Assembly (NCBI GenBank): GCA_016722565.1
Contig: JADKIU010000001.1
Location: forward strand, 868,001-932,000
DNA from: Bacteroidota bacterium
GTDB lineage: Bacteria; Bacteroidota; Bacteroidia; 2-12-FULL-35-15
DNA: 64,000 nucleotides
Direction of reading: 5' to 3'
Part shown: piece after piece, positions 17,071 through 26,533 of the stretch
How the letters are laid out: each line of letters starts with the position of its first letter
Numbering within the stretch: the stretch's first letter is position 1
The notes under the pieces: model-generated
What the model was told of the DNA's origin: nothing
What the model saw: only the letters and a program-made list of their open reading frames with translations
The model's database searches: none
Made by a program: the position numbers and the translations under genes

Positions 17071-17844
17071 CTATTCGAATCGTAAATGTTTTACTGTTAA
17101 ACCATTATTGATAAGCTCGTTTAGCGAGTCGATACCAATTTTTAAATGTTCATCCACAAAATTTTGTGTAACTACTTTATCACTTTCAGTCGTTTTTACA
17201 CCTTCTGAAATCATGGGTTGGTCGCTTACTAAAAGCAATGCGCCAGTTGGTATTTCGTTGTGAAAACCGGTTGAAAAAATGGTGGCTGTTTCCATATCAA
17301 TTCCCATGGCACGGATAGAACGAAGATATTCTTTGAATTCTTCATCGTGTTCCCAAACTCTCCTGTTGGTGGTATAAACAGTACCTGTCCAATAATCTTT
17401 GTTGTGGTTTCGAATGGTTGTTGAAATTGCTTTTTGAAGGCTGAAGGCTGGTAAAGCCGGTACTTCCGGTGGAAAATAATCGTCAGAGGTTCCTTCACCA
17501 CGGATGGCTGCAATTGGTAAAATCAAATCGCCCAATTCGTTTTTCTTTTTTAATCCACCGCATTTGCCCAAAAATAAAACGGCTTTGGGTTCGATGGCGC
17601 TAAGTAAATCCATAATTGTGGCGGCATTTGCACTTCCCATTCCAAAATTGATAATTGTAATTCCATTTGCTGTTGCATTTGGCATTGGCATATCTTCACC
17701 TTTTACTGGAACGTTATTCCATTCGGCAAATTTTCTAACATACTTCCCAAAGTTGGTTAGGAGAATATATTTGCCAAATTCGTTTAATGGAGTTCCGGTA
17801 TAACGGGGTAACCAATTTTGAACAATCTCTTCTTTGTTTTTCAT
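17071..17844 (-). CDS. amn: AMP nucleosidase (short form)
   Basis: Hydrolyses AMP to adenine and ribose-5-phosphate and so helps set adenylate pools. This is the short 257-residue Bacteroidota form consisting only of the nucleoside-phosphorylase-fold catalytic domain. It shows IINFGMGSANAATIMDLL, FLGKCGGLKK, LILPIAAIRGEGTSDDY and MGIDMETATIFSTG, where the Met-Glu pair binds ribose. The catalytic Asp lies in LVSDQPM. It starts at the ATG at 17844 and lies 67 bp before holA on the same strand. Family assignment is strong; a purine phosphorylase function is the only realistic alternative. Confidence 0.92.
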   Translation of the reverse strand: MKNKEEIVQNWLPRYTGTPLNEFGKYILLTNFGKYVRKFAEWNNVPVKGEDMPMPNATANGITIINFGMGSANAATIMDLLSAIEPKAVLFLGKCGGLKKKNELGDLILPIAAIRGEGTSDDYFPPEVPALPAFSLQKAISTTIRNHNKDYWTGTVYTTNRRVWEHDEEFKEYLRSIRAMGIDMETATIFSTGFHNEIPTGALLLVSDQPMISEGVKTTESDKVVTQNFVDEHLKIGIDSLNELINNGLTVKHLRFE

Positions 17845-17963
17845 CCGCTTTAATAGGTTTGAGCGAAATTACAAATTATGGCTTGTGAATAGACTTTTGT
17901 TAAGAAATTTTTATAAATATAATCGATCAACTACAGCTAAAATATGCTTACTTCGTGAACGTG

Positions 17964-18404
17964 ATGCAGGAGCTCAATTTGCCTAAATATCAATTTAAAC
18001 TAAAGGAAGCGGATGGAAAAATCAAGATTTTTGATGCTTTCAGGAAGAGGTATGTGGTATTGACACCTGAAGAATGGGTGCGTCAGAATTTTTTGCAGTA
18101 TTTAATCACCGAGAAAAAATATGCAGCATCTTTAATTGCAGTAGAGGCCGGTTTGAAATACAATGAACTTCAAAAACGAGCCGATATTTTGGTTTACGAT
18201 AAACAAGGAAGTCCGTTTTTATTAGTTGAATGCAAAGCCCCTGAGGTAAAGATATCACAGGATGTTTTTGACCAGGTAGCACGGTACAATATGTCGTTTA
18301 AGGTAACCTATTTGGTGGTTACGAATGGGATGGATCATTTCTGTTGTAAAATGGATTATGAAAAGAATAACTACCGGTTTTTGGAAGAAATTCCGGTTTT
18401 TTAA
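17964..18404 (+). CDS. Restriction-endonuclease-like (HsdR N-terminal type) protein
   Basis: 146 residues from the ATG at 17964; a GTG at 17955 adds three residues. It matches the stand-alone domain related to the N-terminus of type I restriction enzyme R subunits (HSDR_N_2). The PD-(D/E)XK core is visible: RADILVYDKQGSPFLLVECKAP supplies Asp, Glu and Lys, and VFDQVARYNMSFKVTYLVVTNG is the following helix-strand unit. No methylase or specificity subunit is nearby and the domain is ubiquitous beside holA in Bacteroidota. A housekeeping nucleic-acid role is therefore more likely than restriction. It is divergent from AMP nucleosidase. Confidence 0.87.
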   Translation: MQELNLPKYQFKLKEADGKIKIFDAFRKRYVVLTPEEWVRQNFLQYLITEKKYAASLIAVEAGLKYNELQKRADILVYDKQGSPFLLVECKAPEVKISQDVFDQVARYNMSFKVTYLVVTNGMDHFCCKMDYEKNNYRFLEEIPVF

Positions 18405-18410
18405 CCAGGA

Positions 18411-18441
18411 TTTGTTTTTTTCAAAATCTTCCCTATATTGC
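18411..18441 (+). promoter_or_regulatory. Candidate promoter of the subtilase gene
   Basis: TTTG at 18411-18414 and TATATTGC at 18434-18441 fit the Bacteroidota -33/-7 pattern with a 19-nt spacer; the -7 box deviates at its last two bases. It lies 29-59 bp upstream of the start codon. Confidence 0.5.
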
Positions 18442-18469
18442 AGTAAATTAACAATTTAATTCCCCTACA

Positions 18470-21346
18470 ATGCTACAAGTGAAAAAAATCTCTCTCGTTA
18501 TCTTTGCAAGCGCAATGTGCGTTTCAACGATGATTGCACAAACAAAAATTGGTGGTTACAAAGCTGTGCCTCAATTTAGAATGGCTGAAAATCTAAAGCC
18601 CGGTGATTACCTTGAAAAAACAATCATTATAAAGGTAAAACCTGAATACCGTTCTATTTGTTCTGCCGGGAAAATTGAAGATCCTACCTTTACTAAATTG
18701 TTTGCAGAATTAGGCGGAATGGACTTTAAGAAAATTTTCCCGTTTGTAAAAGCGCCTGAAAGAGAGTATAATCAACAAGGGCAAAAATATGCTGACTTAA
18801 CATTGATCTATCAATTTTCTTATACATCATATGTAACGTTAGAAAAGGCGATTAATAAAATAGCATTAGCAGGTATATTTGAATATGTGGAACCATATTA
18901 TATTCCAAAAGTAAGTTACACTCCAAATGATCCATTGTTTTCAACACAATGGGGAATGACGAATGTTCAGGTAGAAGCTGGTTGGGGGGTAAATACAACC
19001 ACCGCTCGTGGTGATACAAACGTTGTGGTTGGTATTACAGATACAGGTACTGAATTGACACACGATGATTTAAAAAATCAAATTAAAATTAATCAAGGTG
19101 ACCTTCCCGGCAGTGGTGATGGTGATGGAGATGGTTATTTAGACAATTACCGTGGATGGGATTTGGGAGACAATGATAATAATCCTACATGGACAGGCGA
19201 CTCGCATGGTGTTCACGTTTCTGGGATTGCTTGTGCAAAAACAGACAATGCGATTGGTGTTGCAGGTGTGGGTTTTAAATGTAAATATTTACCTGTAAAA
19301 ATTGCAAACTCTGCAGGAACATTAACACAAAGTTATCAAGGGATTGTATATGCTGCTGACCATGGATGTGATATTATCAACTGCTCTTGGGGAGGAGCCG
19401 GTGGTGGAACATTCGGACAAGATGCTGTAACCTACGCAACGATTAATAAGGATGCATTGGTAATTGCGGCTGCCGGAAATGGTGGAGTGGATGAAATCTC
19501 TTATCCTGCAGGTTATACTTACGTTATCAGCGTTGTAAACACAAAAACAGATGATAGAAGAAATACCGGTTCTAGCTACAACTATACTGCGGATGTATGT
19601 GCTCCGGGAACAGGAATTAACTCTACTTATCCAACAAATTCATATTCTTCTTTAACCGGAACATCTATGGCTTCGCCATTTGCTTCCGGTGTTGCTGCAA
19701 TTATTAAATCGTATTTCCCAACCTATACTGCTTTACAAGTTGGTGAACGTTTGAAAGTAACTTGCGATAATATTTATCCTTTACACAGTCCGGTTTATGC
19801 AAACAAACTTGGAAACGGACGTGTAAATTTATTTAAGGCCTTGACTGCTACAAATACACCTTCTGTTGTAATGACAAGTCGTAACATTGTAGATAACAAC
19901 GACAATACCTTTGTAGCAAATGATACAATGCGTATTTCAGGAAACTATACGAATTACCTTGCGCCAACAGTGAATTTAACAGCAACACTTTCTTCAACAT
20001 CTCCTTTCGTAACGGTGATTGATGGAACAACAACCTTAGGTGCAATTGGAACGTTGGGTGTTGGAAATAACAATGCGGATCCATATACAGTGAAGATTTT
20101 ACCAACAGCTCCGTTAAATTCATCTATTTTATTTAAAATCACGTATAGTGATCCTGCAACCTCTTATTCAGCTGCTGAATTCTTTTACATCACTGTAAAT
20201 GTAGATTATGTAAATATCACTATTAATGATGTGTTCACGTCTATTGGAAGTAATGGTCGTATTGGTTACTCACAAAACGGACAAACCGGTGGATTAGGGT
20301 TTAATTATTTGGGAACGGCTATGCTTTATGAGGCAGGATTAATGATTGGTAGAGATACCGGTCGTGTTTCTGATTGTGTTAGAGCATTTTCAACTCCTTC
20401 AGCTGATTTTAGCTCATTGGTATCTGCGCATCAAGTAATTCCTTCTGTTTATTCAGAGTTTGATGTGGATGGAAAATTTAGAGATAACTTGGCTACTTTG
20501 CCATTACCTATTGATGTTCATCATAAAGCATTTGCTTGGAGCACACCGGGTAACAGAAAATATGTGATTGTAGAATACACGATTGCAAATACTGGAGCTT
20601 CCAGCTTATCGAGTTTATATGCCGGAATTTTTGCCGATTGGGATATTGATGCGGCTACATTTGGTGAAAACCGTGCTGCATTTGATGCTGCAACTAAAAT
20701 GGGATATGTTTGGTACAGTGGTGCTGCAGGGAAATATGCCGGAATCAAATTGTTAACGACTTCTGCTCCTGTTCTTCATTATGCAATCGATAACGTTGCT
20801 GGTGGTGCTGGTGGACAAGATTTGACCAATGGATACAGTGGAAATGAAAAATACATTACCATGACAACCAATCGTGCTACTGCCGGTGTTGCCGGACTAG
20901 GTGCCGATGTATGTGATGTGGTAAGTACCGGTCCGTATGCCATTGCTTCCGGTGATTCCGTAAAAGTGGCATTTGCTATCTTGGCAGGTGATGACTTAGC
21001 AGACTTAATTGTAAGTGCCGGAAATGCGCAAGTAATGTACGATGGATTAGGTGTTACTACAGATGTTACGTCTGTAACAATGGATGGTGACAATGCATTT
21101 AGCGTTTTCCCAAACCCTACTAGCGGAGAATCATTTGTGGATTTAACACTTACAGAATCAGCTAAAATTGATTTACGTGTATTCAATGTATTGGGTAAAG
21201 AAATCGGTGTAATCACTTCTGAGCAGTATGCAGCAGGGAAACACCGTTTTGTTTACGAAACGTCTACGTTGAGTAATGGCTTGTATTACTATCAGTTGAC
21301 TGTTGGAAATAAAAAGTATGTACAAAAATTGATGGTAACGAAGTAA
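18470..21346 (+). CDS. T9SS-secreted subtilisin-like (S8) serine protease
   Basis: A 958-residue exported protease. A signal peptide ends at TMIAQ (residue ~24). A propeptide of ~130 residues precedes the S8 domain, whose triad is complete: D191 in ITDTGTE, H246 in DSHGVHVSG and S399 in GTSMASP. The oxyanion Asn lies in AAAGNGG. An Asp-rich loop (residues 214-226, GSGDGDGDGYLDN) may bind calcium. A ~450-residue beta-rich region follows. The end is a type A T9SS sorting domain, FSVFPNPTSGESF...GKHRF...LSNGLYYYQL...QKLMVTK. It should be cleaved and released or anchored at the surface after crossing the outer membrane. It is transcribed alone, probably from the promoter at 18411. Confidence 0.94.
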   Translation: MLQVKKISLVIFASAMCVSTMIAQTKIGGYKAVPQFRMAENLKPGDYLEKTIIIKVKPEYRSICSAGKIEDPTFTKLFAELGGMDFKKIFPFVKAPEREYNQQGQKYADLTLIYQFSYTSYVTLEKAINKIALAGIFEYVEPYYIPKVSYTPNDPLFSTQWGMTNVQVEAGWGVNTTTARGDTNVVVGITDTGTELTHDDLKNQIKINQGDLPGSGDGDGDGYLDNYRGWDLGDNDNNPTWTGDSHGVHVSGIACAKTDNAIGVAGVGFKCKYLPVKIANSAGTLTQSYQGIVYAADHGCDIINCSWGGAGGGTFGQDAVTYATINKDALVIAAAGNGGVDEISYPAGYTYVISVVNTKTDDRRNTGSSYNYTADVCAPGTGINSTYPTNSYSSLTGTSMASPFASGVAAIIKSYFPTYTALQVGERLKVTCDNIYPLHSPVYANKLGNGRVNLFKALTATNTPSVVMTSRNIVDNNDNTFVANDTMRISGNYTNYLAPTVNLTATLSSTSPFVTVIDGTTTLGAIGTLGVGNNNADPYTVKILPTAPLNSSILFKITYSDPATSYSAAEFFYITVNVDYVNITINDVFTSIGSNGRIGYSQNGQTGGLGFNYLGTAMLYEAGLMIGRDTGRVSDCVRAFSTPSADFSSLVSAHQVIPSVYSEFDVDGKFRDNLATLPLPIDVHHKAFAWSTPGNRKYVIVEYTIANTGASSLSSLYAGIFADWDIDAATFGENRAAFDAATKMGYVWYSGAAGKYAGIKLLTTSAPVLHYAIDNVAGGAGGQDLTNGYSGNEKYITMTTNRATAGVAGLGADVCDVVSTGPYAIASGDSVKVAFAILAGDDLADLIVSAGNAQVMYDGLGVTTDVTSVTMDGDNAFSVFPNPTSGESFVDLTLTESAKIDLRVFNVLGKEIGVITSEQYAAGKHRFVYETSTLSNGLYYYQLTVGNKKYVQKLMVTK

Positions 21347-21394
21347 ATCACAAACAATATTTTTTTACCTTTGAGGCTCAATTAAAAAAGAACT

Positions 21395-21931
21395 ATGGAT
21401 TTAAGTGGAATTATTTCAATTGCAGGAATGAGCGGACTTTTTAAAGTTATCGCTCAAACAAAAAACGGATTAATTGTTGAATCATTAATCGACAAAAAAA
21501 GAGTGCAAGCATTCTCTACACATAAAATCAGTGCGTTAGAAGATGTTAGTATTTACTCAACAGGTGATGATGTGCCTTTGAAAGACGTATTTCAAAAAAT
21601 TTACGACAAAGAAAAAGGTGGAGCGTGTATTGATCATAAATCGGCTGATGCGGAATTGAAAAAATATTTCAAAGCTGCGTTTGCTGAATACGATGAAGAA
21701 AGAGTATACGTTTCGGATATCAAAAAAGTGTTGAATTGGTACAATGCACTTCAGAAAGATGGTTTGCTTGAAAAGAAGGCAGAAACTGATGCTGAAAAGG
21801 CAAAAGTAAAAGCACCTGTTGCGGATGCAAAAGGGGCTGTTAAAACAGTAAAGGATACTGGTCCTAAAACAGTGAAAACAGCCAGCTCAAAAGTAAAAGT
21901 ACAAGGCGTTAGAAAATCCGGAGTTGCATAA
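21395..21931 (+). CDS. DUF5606 family protein
   Basis: A 178-residue cytosolic protein. The first ~125 residues match the DUF5606 domain, conserved in Bacteroidota (DLSGIISIAGMSGLFKVIAQ, VSIYSTGDDVPL and a YDEERVYVSDIKKVLNWYN helix). The tail is an Ala/Lys/Val-rich, disordered, basic extension. No function is established. TACCTTTG at 21366-21373 resembles a -7 box just upstream, though no clear -33 element was seen. The stop codon lies inside the loop of a terminator. Confidence 0.88.
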   Translation: MDLSGIISIAGMSGLFKVIAQTKNGLIVESLIDKKRVQAFSTHKISALEDVSIYSTGDDVPLKDVFQKIYDKEKGGACIDHKSADAELKKYFKAAFAEYDEERVYVSDIKKVLNWYNALQKDGLLEKKAETDAEKAKVKAPVADAKGAVKTVKDTGPKTVKTASSKVKVQGVRKSGVA

Positions 21932-21950
21932 GCACCGGATTTTCTTTTAT
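21912..21950 (+). terminator. Terminator overlapping the DUF5606 stop codon
   Basis: 10-bp stem GAAAATCCGG (21912-21921) with CCGGATTTTC (21935-21944), followed by TTTTATT. The 13-nt loop contains the TAA stop of the gene. Confidence 0.65.
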
Positions 21951-22022
21951 TAATTCTAATTTTTTAGCTTCTTATTTACCATCCTCTTTTTTAGATAGAA
22001 GTTTAAAATCAATATTTTTTGA

Positions 22023-23747
22023 ATGAAGACTAAACAGGTTGCTATTCCTACAAAACCTATTCGTCACTTCCTTCCTCAAGATTTGACAATTGATTCTTGG
22101 AAAAGAATTGAATCATTTTTTATCGATTTGAAAGAACGAAAAATTTCTTCAGTAAGCGAGCTGGAGAAATGGCTGTTTGACCGCAGTGAACTAGAAGCTG
22201 CTTTGAGCGAAGATTTTGCATGGCGTTATATTAAAATGACATGTGATACTGCAAATCAAGCATTGACAGATTCCTATAACTTCTTTGTTTCTGAAATTGA
22301 TCCTCACATTGCGCCCTACAGCAACGAATTGAATATTAAGTTGATTGCATCTCCCTATTTAAAGGAGCTGGATCAGGAAAAATACCGCATCTATCTTCGT
22401 GGTGTAAAAAAAGCATTGGAATTGTATCGGGAGGAAAATATTCCGCTTCAAACAAAAATAGGAATTGAATCGCAAAAGTATGGAGCGATCACTGCTGCCA
22501 TGACGATTGAGTGGGAAGGGAAAGAAATTACTTTACAGATGGCTTCCAGTTTGATGAAAGATGTGAATCGAAAAATTCGTGAAGAGGTGTATCAGAAAAT
22601 TCAGAAAAGAAGAGCTGTTGATACAAATACCCTTAACGATTTGTTTACGGAACTCATTCAGTTGCGTCATCAGGTGGCCATCAATGCGGGATTCAAAAAT
22701 TACCGCGATTATAAATTTGATGAGCTAGGCCGTTTTGATTATTCCGTACAAGATTGTTTTAACTTTCATGAATCCATTGCAAAAGAAATTCTTCCTTTGG
22801 CAGAAGCATCGGATAAAGAACGAAAAAAAATAATGCAGTTGGATGTTTTGAAACCTTGGGATACGGATGTGGATGTGGAAGGGAAACCCGCTTTAAAACC
22901 CTTTGCGAGTGCCGCTGAGTTGACAGATAAATCCATTGAGTGTTTTGATAAAGTGCGTTCTGACTTTGGTGATTATCTCCAAATAATGAAAACAATGGGC
23001 TATTTGGATTTGGATTCCCGAATTGGGAAAGCTCCCGGTGGCTATAACTATCCATTATATGAAATTGGTGTTCCGTTTATTTTTATGAATTCGGTAGGAA
23101 CACACCGTGATTTAGTCACGATGGTGCATGAAGGCGGACATGCCATTCATTCTTTTGTTACCAGAGATTTACCCATCACCGATTTTAAAAGTACACCTTC
23201 CGAAGTTGCAGAATTAGCTTCTATGTCGATGGAATTAATTTCCATGGAACATTGGGACGTGTTTTTCAAAAATGCAGATGATTTAAAACGTGCTAAAAAA
23301 GAACAGCTGGATAAATCCTTAAAAACATTATTATGGATTGCTGCAGTGGATAAATTTCAACATTGGATTTACGAAAATCCAACACATTCGGTGCAGGAGC
23401 GCATGGAGAATTGGAGAAAAGTAATCAATCAGTTTGCAAGCAAAGAAATTGATTATACAGGATTGGATGATGTAAGAGCGAGAGGGTGGCAAAGTCAATT
23501 GCATATTTATGAAGTTCCATTTTATTACATCGAATACGGAATGGCACAATTAGGAGCAATTGCTGTGTGGCGCAACTATAAAAAGAATCCTGAAAAAGCG
23601 TTAAATGAATACGAAGCAGCATTGCGTTTAGGATATACAAAATCAATTCCTGAAATTTATAAAACAGCAGGGATTGAATTTAATTTTTCACAAGCCTATG
23701 TAAAAGAATTAGCAGATTTTGTTAAATCCGAATTAGATAAACTTTAA
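22023..23747 (+). CDS. M3-family oligoendopeptidase F-like metallopeptidase
   Basis: Zinc metallopeptidase that degrades oligopeptides, cytosolic because no signal peptide is present. At 574 residues it is of PepF length. The zinc site is H369-E370-G-G-H373 in MVHEGGHAIHS, and the third ligand Glu probably lies in TPSEVAELASMSMELI. A substrate-binding stretch YIEYGMAQLGAIAVW occurs near residue 505. It starts at the ATG at 22023 and is followed after 9 bp by a DinB-family gene, with which it is likely co-transcribed. Confidence 0.94.
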   Translation: MKTKQVAIPTKPIRHFLPQDLTIDSWKRIESFFIDLKERKISSVSELEKWLFDRSELEAALSEDFAWRYIKMTCDTANQALTDSYNFFVSEIDPHIAPYSNELNIKLIASPYLKELDQEKYRIYLRGVKKALELYREENIPLQTKIGIESQKYGAITAAMTIEWEGKEITLQMASSLMKDVNRKIREEVYQKIQKRRAVDTNTLNDLFTELIQLRHQVAINAGFKNYRDYKFDELGRFDYSVQDCFNFHESIAKEILPLAEASDKERKKIMQLDVLKPWDTDVDVEGKPALKPFASAAELTDKSIECFDKVRSDFGDYLQIMKTMGYLDLDSRIGKAPGGYNYPLYEIGVPFIFMNSVGTHRDLVTMVHEGGHAIHSFVTRDLPITDFKSTPSEVAELASMSMELISMEHWDVFFKNADDLKRAKKEQLDKSLKTLLWIAAVDKFQHWIYENPTHSVQERMENWRKVINQFASKEIDYTGLDDVRARGWQSQLHIYEVPFYYIEYGMAQLGAIAVWRNYKKNPEKALNEYEAALRLGYTKSIPEIYKTAGIEFNFSQAYVKELADFVKSELDKL

Positions 23748-23756
23748 TTTAGAAAC

Positions 23757-24272
23757 ATGAAACGTCCTCTTCCCAACGAGTACCCTTCATTCTATAAACA
23801 TTATGTTGATAATGTTAAAACAGATAATATTATTAAGGAGCTGCGCGATCAGGTAATCGATATTCAAGCGATTATTTCAGAGATTCCGGAGGAGAAAGAG
23901 GAGTATCTCTATGCTCCTGGAAAATGGACTATCAAAGAAATTATTGGCCACATCATTGATACGGAAAGAGTGTTGGGGTATCGTGCCATGCGTTTTGCTC
24001 GAAAAGATAAAACCCCTTTGCCGGGTTACGATGAAAATCATTTTGTAGCGAATGCTAATTTTAATAATCAAACATTGTATAGTTTAGGGCATGAATTTGC
24101 AATTGTTCGTGAAGCGAATTTGGCTTTATTTAAAACCTGGAACGAGGAAGCATTAAGCCAAGTAGGCGTTGCCAATGGTTTGGAGGTTACAGTGCGTGCA
24201 ATGTTGTTTATGATTGCCGGGCATGCCACCCATCATATGAATGTGATTAAAGAAAAATATTTGAACGAGTAA
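23757..24272 (+). CDS. DinB-family four-helix metal-binding protein
   Basis: A 171-residue member of the DinB/YfiT-like superfamily of four-helix bundles with a three-histidine divalent metal site. Family members include thiol transferases using bacillithiol or similar thiols. The visible ligands are a His in KEIIGHIIDTERV (helix 2) and the HATHH cluster in helix 4 (GHATHHMNVIKE). The start PNEYPSFYKHYVDNV is typical of the Bacteroidota subgroup. It lies 9 bp after the M3 peptidase gene and its stop directly abuts the convergent murB stop. The reaction is unknown. Confidence 0.87.
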   Translation: MKRPLPNEYPSFYKHYVDNVKTDNIIKELRDQVIDIQAIISEIPEEKEEYLYAPGKWTIKEIIGHIIDTERVLGYRAMRFARKDKTPLPGYDENHFVANANFNNQTLYSLGHEFAIVREANLALFKTWNEEALSQVGVANGLEVTVRAMLFMIAGHATHHMNVIKEKYLNE

Positions 24273-25289
24273 TTAGATAATATTTACTTCACGTTCCAAT
24301 TCTACTCCAAATTTTTCTTTTACTGATTCTAATACTTTGGTGGATAAATCGAAGATCTCGTTCCCTTTTGCATTTCCATAATTTACGAGTACCAGTGCTT
24401 GTAATTTGTGAACACCGGCTTCTCCGATTGTTTTACCTTTCCAGCCGGCTTGTTCAATCAGCCATCCTGCAGCCAATTTTACATTTCCGTTTTCTAATTC
24501 GTATCCAACAATGGTTGGATATTTTATTTTAAGAAATTCGTATTTCCCACGAACCACTTCCGGATTTTTAAAGAAACTTCCTGCATTGCCAATTTCTGCA
24601 GGATTAGGCAATTTGCTGTTTCGGATGTTGCAAACGGCTTTGCTGATTGCTCGGATGCTTTTTTCGATGATGCCCATTGCTTTCAGCTCTGTTTCAATGG
24701 CTCCATAACTCGTGTTGAATTGTGGTGTTTTGAAAAGCTTAAACGTAACGGAGGTGATGATGTATTGATTTTTTAATTCACGTTTAAAAACACTTTCACG
24801 GTAACCGAATTTGCATTCCGCTTTTGAGAAGGTGCGCATTTTTTTATCCGCAATGTGAAATGCCTCTAATTCATAAAACACATCTTTGATTTCTACTCCG
24901 TAAGCACCAATGTTTTGCATCGGACTAGCACCTACATTTCCCGGAATTAAAGATAAGTTTTCTAATCCTGCATAATTGTGTTGGATGCAATACATTACAA
25001 ATTCATGCCATACCTCACCGGCAGCAGATTTTACATAATAAAAATCAGTATCCTCTTTTACCAACTCAATTCCTTTGAGGTTATTTTTTAAAACAATTCC
25101 GTCAAAATTTTTGGTGAACAGCAAGTTGCTTCCTCCTCCGAGAATTAATTTTTTAGTATTTAAAAATTTAGGGTTGGATAAAAGCTCTTCGATGTCCTGT
25201 ATGCTTGAAAATTCGGCAAAGTATTTTGCAGAGGCATCAATACCGAATGTGTTGAGGTTTTTTAAGGAATGGTATTCCAGGATTTTCAT
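24273..25289 (-). CDS. murB: UDP-N-acetylenolpyruvoylglucosamine reductase
   Basis: FAD- and NADPH-dependent second step of peptidoglycan precursor synthesis, giving UDP-N-acetylmuramate. It is the long, E. coli-type (type I) MurB, 338 aa from the ATG at 25289; the in-frame TTG two codons earlier was not used. FAD-binding motifs are LILGGGSNLLF and LENLSLIPGNVGASPMQNIGAYG. Catalytic regions are FGYRESVF (Arg) and NAGSFFKNPEV (Ser). LAAGWLIEQAGWKGK and the closing KVLESVKEKFGVELEREV are also typical. It is divergent from a glycosyltransferase gene across a spacer with octamer repeats. Confidence 0.96.
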   Translation of the reverse strand: MKILEYHSLKNLNTFGIDASAKYFAEFSSIQDIEELLSNPKFLNTKKLILGGGSNLLFTKNFDGIVLKNNLKGIELVKEDTDFYYVKSAAGEVWHEFVMYCIQHNYAGLENLSLIPGNVGASPMQNIGAYGVEIKDVFYELEAFHIADKKMRTFSKAECKFGYRESVFKRELKNQYIITSVTFKLFKTPQFNTSYGAIETELKAMGIIEKSIRAISKAVCNIRNSKLPNPAEIGNAGSFFKNPEVVRGKYEFLKIKYPTIVGYELENGNVKLAAGWLIEQAGWKGKTIGEAGVHKLQALVLVNYGNAKGNEIFDLSTKVLESVKEKFGVELEREVNII

Positions 25290-25326
25290 AGCCAAATTTA
25301 ATAATATTTTCCTTTGGAATTACCAC

Positions 25327-25358
25327 CTAGTTACTTAGTCACCTGGTCACCTAGTTAC
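25327..25358. repeat. Four tandem octamers (YTRGTYAC) between divergent genes
   Basis: CTAGTTAC, TTAGTCAC, CTGGTCAC and CTAGTTAC follow each other without gaps, and a looser CTGGAGTCAC follows at 25361. The array sits in the ~110-bp spacer between murB and the glycosyltransferase gene. It may be a neutral intergenic repeat or a set of protein-binding sites. Confidence 0.7.
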
Positions 25359-25399
25359 CACTGGAGTCACTCAATCAACTTTTTCCATATCTTAGCATA

Positions 25400-26521
25400 G
25401 TGAAAAAAGTCATTGTCTCCGTCATAAACGATTTGAGTACCGACCAGCGTGTACATAAGGTGTGCACGACTTTGGAGGAGCTGGGTTATGAGGTTACTTT
25501 GGTTGGCAGAAGGCAACGCGCAAGCTTACCAATTGCAGCGAGAACCTATTCTACAAAACGGATGTTTTTGCTGTTTGAAAAAGGTCCGCTTTTTTATGCA
25601 GAATTTCAATTCCGACTATTTCTTTATTTATTGTTCCATAAAGCAGATGTGCTGGTCGCAAACGATTTGGATACCTTGTGGCCGAATTATCAGATTTCCA
25701 AATTAAAGTCGTCTCATCTGGTGTATGATAGTCATGAATTGTTTTGTGAAGTGCCCGAATTACAAAATAATCCAAAGAAAAAAAATATCTGGAAAAACAT
25801 TGAACGGGAAATTTTCCCGAAATTGAAACATGTTTTTACGGTAAATGATTCCATTGCAAAAATCTATTCGGAAGAATACAAGGTAATTGTTAAAGTGGTG
25901 CGGAATATTCCTTTGCTCTCAACCCAGGCAACCATTGCGCATGAAAGCAAAGAAACTCTAGGTATTCCCACCGATAAAAAAATAATTGTTTTGCAAGGAG
26001 CTGGTATTAATATCGACCGAGGAGGAGAGGAGGCCGTTGAAGCAATGCAATATGTTGATAATGCTATTTTACTAATTATCGGTAGTGGAGATGTGATGGA
26101 TGTGTTGAAGAAGATGGTCCAGGACTTAAAACTTAATAATAAAGTTAAATTTATAGGTAAAGTTCCATTCCAAAAATTGGTGCAATACACCCGTCATGCT
26201 GATTTAGGATTGACGTTAGATAAAGACACAAATATTAATTATAAATACAGTTTGCCAAATAAGTTGTTTGATTATATCCACGCAGGTGTTCCTGTATTGG
26301 CTTCCGGACTGGTAGAGATAAAAAAAATAATTGATGAGTATGCTATTGGCGATTGTATTACTTCGCACGACTCCAAGCACATTGCCGACAAAATTAATGG
26401 TATTTTGTCGGACGAAAATAAACTCCAGTTGTGGAAAAAAAACACTAAAATTGCATCCGAAAAATTAAATTGGGAGAACGAGGAAAAACAGTTGGTTGAA
26501 GTTTATTCGAAATTTTTATGA
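25400..26521 (+). CDS. Glycosyltransferase family 4-like protein
   Basis: A 373-residue GT-B glycosyltransferase, cytosolic or peripheral at the inner membrane. The N-terminal domain has SVINDLSTDQRVHKV (the usual NDxxxDxRV motif of this subgroup) and DVLVANDLDTLWPN. The C-terminal domain has a nucleotide-sugar binding region with VLQGAGINIDRGGEEAVEAM, the ILLIIGSGD strand and the acceptor-loop segment LPNKLFDYIHAGVPVLASG. The start is GTG at 25400. Sugar donor and product are unknown; polysaccharide or glycolipid synthesis is the usual role. It leads a two-gene unit with the next glycosyltransferase. Confidence 0.88.
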   Translation: MKKVIVSVINDLSTDQRVHKVCTTLEELGYEVTLVGRRQRASLPIAARTYSTKRMFLLFEKGPLFYAEFQFRLFLYLLFHKADVLVANDLDTLWPNYQISKLKSSHLVYDSHELFCEVPELQNNPKKKNIWKNIEREIFPKLKHVFTVNDSIAKIYSEEYKVIVKVVRNIPLLSTQATIAHESKETLGIPTDKKIIVLQGAGINIDRGGEEAVEAMQYVDNAILLIIGSGDVMDVLKKMVQDLKLNNKVKFIGKVPFQKLVQYTRHADLGLTLDKDTNINYKYSLPNKLFDYIHAGVPVLASGLVEIKKIIDEYAIGDCITSHDSKHIADKINGILSDENKLQLWKKNTKIASEKLNWENEEKQLVEVYSKFL

Positions 26522-26533
26522 CCTCACCCCTAA

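Noticed and set aside
17964..18404. Part of a type I restriction-modification system
   Set aside because: Only the HsdR N-terminal-type domain is present, with no hsdM or hsdS nearby, and the gene is the regular Bacteroidota neighbour of holA.
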